Below the pieces are notes generated by a model. It was given only the letters and a program-made list of their open reading frames with translations. It did no database searches and was not told the origin of the DNA. Made by a program: the position numbers and the translations under genes. From assembly GCA_031555615.1 (NCBI GenBank), contig JAVBUF010000007.1:1-64000 (forward strand): DNA of 64,000 bases. The letters run 5' to 3'. The DNA is from UBA935 sp031555615. Lineage in GTDB: Bacteria > Bacillota > Clostridia > Lachnospirales > Lachnospiraceae. Shown here in pieces: positions 60,568 to 64,000 of this stretch. Positions within the stretch are counted from its first letter, which is position 1; every line of letters begins with the position of its first letter.

Positions 60568-60761
60568 ATCAATAATTAACGGAGGTTTGTTGCGAAAAAT
60601 TACCCATAGTGCGGCGCTGTATATAATCAAAAGTATACAGTGCTATACTTTTAGGTTTTACTTATCATAGCTGAACTGTTGCGGGTTTTTATTAATAAAA
60701 TATTTATTTTGTCGATATATAATACGATACCGGCAAATAAATTGATAATACTTAGATAAAA

Positions 60762-61778
60762 ATGAGAGCAAAAATGAATGTTAATTTTGACCGGCAGTAT
60801 AAAGGAATGCCCGGCATCAATAACTATGGAAGTGATTCAGGCGGGAAAGGAATTTTAGCGAAAAAAGATACTATACAGACAACCAATAATGTTGGTCAAT
60901 ATGGTGAAAATGTAACCGTTGAATTCTCAGGAGAGGGGATGGCCGCACTGGGAAAAGGAAAAGAAATAATGCAGAACGATGCAGGAAAAAAAGAGAATAG
61001 CGTGCGAGATGCAAGAAATACGGATTTTGCAAAGGAAATTATTGATTTAAGCCGGTCAGCCAGCTATTTACCGGAATATTCAGGAATATATGAGGTTGAT
61101 AAAGCAATAGCAACAGCTCTTGAAAACGGTAGTGAAGAAGAGCAGGGATTTGTTTATGATATTATCCGCCAGAATTTTTTGGTTGCCGATAGCAGCACCA
61201 TGACAGAGGAAGAACGTCAGGCAAATATTTCCCTGGGCATGAAAAAGGCAGAATATGCTGCGGAAAATATGGTTCCGGAGGGACAGAAAGCGGCTTTCCT
61301 GGATGCCATGGAGACCGTGGCCAAATTGGCAGCTGCCGGAAGGGCTGACGAGGATGGAAAAATGAACTATGGTGTTTCGCAAGGAAGTTATTTGGGAAAT
61401 GGCAGCAATTTAAAAAATACTACAAATAGTCTCGAGATGATGAAGCAGATGGATCCGGATGCATATGCAGAGTATGAGAAAATCAGCAGGGAGAGCAGCA
61501 ACGAGGACAGACCGCTGAATACCTTGCGGCATTTAACGCAATGGGCTATTGGCGCAGCAACCTCAAATCCCAACATGGTGGCGGAATATGAACAAAACGC
61601 TGAGAAGTATATTAAAGAAAACGTCAAAAACCAGAAGCTGGATATGACATTTGGAAATATTAGCACAGAAAGCAAATCAGCATTTATGGATAGTTTAAAA
61701 ATGTTTCAGAGCAATCATCCAAATTTTCTGGGGGAGGTACTTAACAGGGAGGTTTCCTTGCAGTTTTGGAATCGGTAA
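60762..61778 (+). CDS. Unknown 338-residue protein
   Basis: No family recognised. The N-terminus is Gly/Asn-rich (FDRQYKGMPGINNYGSDSGG) and probably disordered to about residue 85; the rest is helical with LPEYSGIYEVDKAIATALE and QANISLGMKKAEYAAENMVP. No signal peptide or membrane helix, so it may be cytoplasmic or exported by a leaderless route such as the flagellar apparatus. There is no good ribosome-binding site, and ATG 60774 is an alternative start. Convergent with the DUF4317 gene. Confidence 0.75.
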   Translation: MRAKMNVNFDRQYKGMPGINNYGSDSGGKGILAKKDTIQTTNNVGQYGENVTVEFSGEGMAALGKGKEIMQNDAGKKENSVRDARNTDFAKEIIDLSRSASYLPEYSGIYEVDKAIATALENGSEEEQGFVYDIIRQNFLVADSSTMTEEERQANISLGMKKAEYAAENMVPEGQKAAFLDAMETVAKLAAAGRADEDGKMNYGVSQGSYLGNGSNLKNTTNSLEMMKQMDPDAYAEYEKISRESSNEDRPLNTLRHLTQWAIGAATSNPNMVAEYEQNAEKYIKENVKNQKLDMTFGNISTESKSAFMDSLKMFQSNHPNFLGEVLNREVSLQFWNR

Positions 61779-61821
61779 TATATGAGTTCCATCTTCATTG
61801 TGGTACGTGCATAAGGCATCG

Positions 61822-61893
61822 CTGCCTGTGCTGGCAATCGTAACAAATCGGTTTGTCAGCACAGGCAGTTGTCTCCGCAGGCAAATTGCCTGC
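61822..61893. other. Hairpins between convergent genes
   Basis: CTGCCTGTGCTG (61822-61833) pairs with CAGCACAGGCAG (61857-61868), and GCAGGCAA (61877-61884) with TTGCCTGC (61886-61893). There are no T-runs. They may slow or end transcription from both sides, or be a small intergenic repeat element. Confidence 0.5.
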
Positions 61894-61909
61894 AGTAAGA
61901 GCAGTGATC

Positions 61910-63151
61910 CTACAACTTGGTATTAACGCCGTTGACATTAGCATATTCGTTATCGGCCAGAGGAATCACCAGACACTTCTGGCCATTAATGGTTTCGGAT
62001 TTGATTTGCCCCACTTTTTCCGGTTTCACCCGCAGGATGACATCATAGGTCTTAGTGGCACTTACTTCCTCGCCGGCGATGAGTTTTTGGGCATCTAATT
62101 CCTTTTGCAGAACCATTACCTGCTGCTCCAGAACTTGTTCCTTTTTCTTTTTTTCATTTGCGGCAAGGGCTTTTTCATCAATCAAATATTCTGCCGGGGG
62201 CGGTTCATTGCCGAATTCCTCACTGTAAGCCTGGGTTATTTTGGTGGCCTTTTCTTCGGAAATGCCGCTGTCTATCATCAGTTGAGACACTGTATCAGGG
62301 GCCAGGAGCATGGGAGTGGTGTCCTCCTCACCGATGGCTTCGTGTTCTTCCACCATTTCATTCAGGTTTTCCAAAATATCCATCAGCTTTGATTGCGCTT
62401 CATCGCTGTCCCCGTCATAGGCCCGTTTGATGATGGCCTGGAAGGTCTTCTTCTGCTCGGCGGCGGTACGCTTCGAGGCACAACCCAGGGCTCCTTCCAT
62501 AAATTCCACATGGGGTTCATTTGCGTCCTTTGTATAGAATAAAACAGAGTGAATATCTGCACTTCGGTCATTAAAGGCAGGAAACAGGAATCCGGTGTCC
62601 GGCGCACCCACAACCCAGTCCCGGATGCGGGGACCGATCCGGTTTTCCTCCTCACGATAACCAAGCCCCGGCTTGGAGAGTTGGACCGGGCAAATAGCGC
62701 AAAGCAGGTATTCAAAAACCTCTTCGGATTCGTCCAAATTGCGGTTGTCGGTGGTCCGTGTCATGACATCATAGGCATCATGAAAGATCAGAATCAGATA
62801 ATGCCCTACATAGTCGTAATTTTCGATAACAAACTCGTAGAAACGCTGCAGCAAGTCATCATTTTTCAGACGGCTGTTGCGGAGACCCATTAAAAACTGC
62901 TGTCTGCCGCCATTTTCTTCCTCAGACGGAAAGTCAAGCTGGAGCAGATTGTTGCCCAGGGTACCGGAGAGGGTTTTCTTGGCAATATCCAGATATTTAT
63001 AAAAAACCTCGTCTTCCAGATTCAGAAAGGTTTCGGCCAAATCAGTAATTTTATTTTTAGAGCTGTCAACATAGCAGCCGCACATTCTTGTAAAGGTACA
63101 GGATTCCTTTTTAAATCTGCGTTTTAGTTCCAGAACTTCTTTGTTAATCAT
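61910..63151 (-). CDS. DUF4317 family protein
   Basis: A 413-residue cytoplasmic protein beginning MINKEVLELKRRFKKESCTF and containing GCYVDSSKNKITDLAETFLN, matching DUF4317, a family common in Lachnospiraceae and other Clostridia with no known function. A coiled coil (about 325-360) precedes a C-terminal domain. GAGGAT on the minus strand precedes the ATG. It faces the lipoprotein gene across a 152-base divergent gap. Confidence 0.85.
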   Translation of the reverse strand: MINKEVLELKRRFKKESCTFTRMCGCYVDSSKNKITDLAETFLNLEDEVFYKYLDIAKKTLSGTLGNNLLQLDFPSEEENGGRQQFLMGLRNSRLKNDDLLQRFYEFVIENYDYVGHYLILIFHDAYDVMTRTTDNRNLDESEEVFEYLLCAICPVQLSKPGLGYREEENRIGPRIRDWVVGAPDTGFLFPAFNDRSADIHSVLFYTKDANEPHVEFMEGALGCASKRTAAEQKKTFQAIIKRAYDGDSDEAQSKLMDILENLNEMVEEHEAIGEEDTTPMLLAPDTVSQLMIDSGISEEKATKITQAYSEEFGNEPPPAEYLIDEKALAANEKKKKEQVLEQQVMVLQKELDAQKLIAGEEVSATKTYDVILRVKPEKVGQIKSETINGQKCLVIPLADNEYANVNGVNTKL

Positions 63152-63303
63152 TTATGTAATCCTCGCTTTCTATAAATTCGATTGTTTTCATCCTAAGACA
63201 GTTTATCATAAATTAAAGATCATGCCAAAGTGTTTTTATGTTACAAATAAGATACAATGCCATTTTATGATGTTTATATACTAAACACAAGGAGGCTTTT
63301 ACA

Positions 63304-64000
63304 ATGAAAAAAACTTTAATCGTGGCCGCATTACTGGCTCTTACTATGACAACAGGATGTGGCAAGATACCGGAAGAAAATAATGTTCAGATTATAGCCG
63401 TAGAGAAGAGGGATATCCAGCCGGAGGTTATCCAAAGTGAAGCATTAACGAAATCCGGTAATAAAAAACAAACAGAAATTAAGCAGGATGCCGATAAGGG
63501 TAACAAGGCATCCGGGATGATGGCGGGGGAGCTGATGGAGGATCCGGAACTTATCCAGACAGCCGCAGATGCATTGAAAAAATATTTTAATGTAACATAT
63601 GATTCTGCCGTGTATCAGACGAGCATTAGTTATTTTGAAGGATATAAAGACTTGAAGCCCAACTATAGTATATCTATTTCATGGCCGGAAAATTGGGAAA
63701 TTACTTTAAACCCCGAAAATATTGGAGCAGATGGCTATCCCACGGAAGAAGCATTGAAAAAAATGAAACCGGAATATTATGCCATATTTTCAGAAACAAA
63801 AGAGCTCACCGGTTTATATGTAAACTATATGGGGTGGGAGAAGATTAAGGCTCCGTTAAGTTTAGAAGGGATAAAAACGGTGGCAAAGGAATTTTTAGTG
63901 TCCAATGATTTGATTACTGACGGGCAGATTAAATTTATGGGCTCTAATGTCATGACGAAGAACAGGGTAATAGTGACCTACCAGAATGGGAAAAAAGGTG
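63304..64000 (+). CDS. Putative lipoprotein, cut by the window end
   Basis: The open frame runs from ATG 63304, with AGGAGG 9 bases upstream, to the window end (232 codons seen). A short signal peptide ends TMTTGC, a plausible lipobox with Cys19. A Lys/Glu/Asp-rich spacer (about 20-75) is followed by a folded domain with NVTYDSAVYQTSISYFEGY. I do not recognise the family. It should be anchored outside the membrane. Confidence 0.8.
   Translation, partial: MKKTLIVAALLALTMTTGCGKIPEENNVQIIAVEKRDIQPEVIQSEALTKSGNKKQTEIKQDADKGNKASGMMAGELMEDPELIQTAADALKKYFNVTYDSAVYQTSISYFEGYKDLKPNYSISISWPENWEITLNPENIGADGYPTEEALKKMKPEYYAIFSETKELTGLYVNYMGWEKIKAPLSLEGIKTVAKEFLVSNDLITDGQIKFMGSNVMTKNRVIVTYQNGKKG

Larger units (their letters stand above)
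59850..60761. other. 900-bp gene-poor region with decayed repeats
   Basis: It holds the broken terminator of copy 2 (about 59875-59890), dispersed repeats B (60024-60324), a perfect palindrome (60321-60354), a disrupted small gene (60369-60567) and a hairpin GCGCTGTATA/TATACAGTGC (60614-60643) followed by TATACTTTT. A GTCGATAT at 60711-60718 loosely resembles a sigma-28 -10 but lacks a good -35. No intact gene is visible. Confidence 0.7.

Noticed and set aside
60711..60718. Sigma-28 promoter before the 338-residue gene
   Set aside because: GTCGATAT resembles the -10, but at 11 bases upstream the -35 is only a weak TTAATAAA, so it is not listed as a feature.
62105..62893. Several plus-strand frames within the DUF4317 gene
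   Set aside because: They are shadows of the minus-strand gene, which has a family match and a ribosome-binding site.

Overview
The window looks like the chromosome of a motile, low-to-moderate GC Gram-positive anaerobe of the class Clostridia, most likely a Lachnospiraceae relative. Supporting signs: T-box control of the trp operon, a CodY gene directly before a Bacillus-style fla/che operon, FliY with a CheC-like domain, CheC/CheD, FlhF/FlhG, strong AGGAGG ribosome-binding sites, DUF4317 and BspA-like surface proteins. The family is an inference; no rRNA or tRNA gene is visible.

Region 1 (1-6618) is a complete tryptophan operon, trpEGDCFBA, preceded by the 3' half of a T-box riboswitch with its terminator. 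Genes are tightly packed, with ATGA overlaps at trpE/trpG and trpC/trpF. Region 2 (6619-9830) holds topA and codY, each with a recognisable sigma-A-type promoter. Region 3 (about 10000-45340) is one very long flagellar and chemotaxis operon: flgBC, fliE, a short extra FliF-like gene, fliFGHIJ, a MotE/YlxF-like gene, fliK, flgD, a small flagellar-operon gene, flgE, flbD, motAB, fliLM, fliY, cheY, fliOPQR, flhBAFG, a YcgR-like PilZ gene, a receiver-less cheB, cheA, cheW, cheC, cheD, a small membrane gene, fliA, a DUF342 gene, an unknown charged protein, a SwrB-like gene and a mini MltG-like gene. It encodes basal body, export gate, hook, stator, switch, chemotaxis core and the late sigma factor. 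A candidate sigma-28 promoter lies inside it before fliK. A terminator closes it, and the rpsB promoter is embedded in that terminator. Region 4 (45345-47202) is rpsB-tsf.

Region 5 (about 47200-60760) is accessory DNA. The last codons of tsf and its terminator occur twice, 2.8 kb apart, bracketing an AT-rich cassette: a strong promoter, a structured roughly 300-nt leader, a defence-type reverse transcriptase, and a frameshifted PIN toxin with a small putative antitoxin. Next come an IS200-like element with a nonsense-mutated transposase, an HD-domain gene, an unknown 149-residue protein, a truncated RDD gene, a DUF2325 gene with a broken start and a replaced end, and two paralogous BspA-like secreted proteins bracketing a LytS-type kinase/response-regulator pair. 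Several blocks are repeated and decayed, so this DNA has been rearranged repeatedly.

Region 6 (60762-64000) holds an unknown 338-residue protein, a convergent DUF4317 gene and the start of a lipoprotein gene cut by the window end. The most promising leads are the leader-plus-reverse-transcriptase cassette at the tsf 3' end, the truncated FliF paralogue, the receiver-less CheB beside a PilZ protein, and several strong unexplained palindromes.
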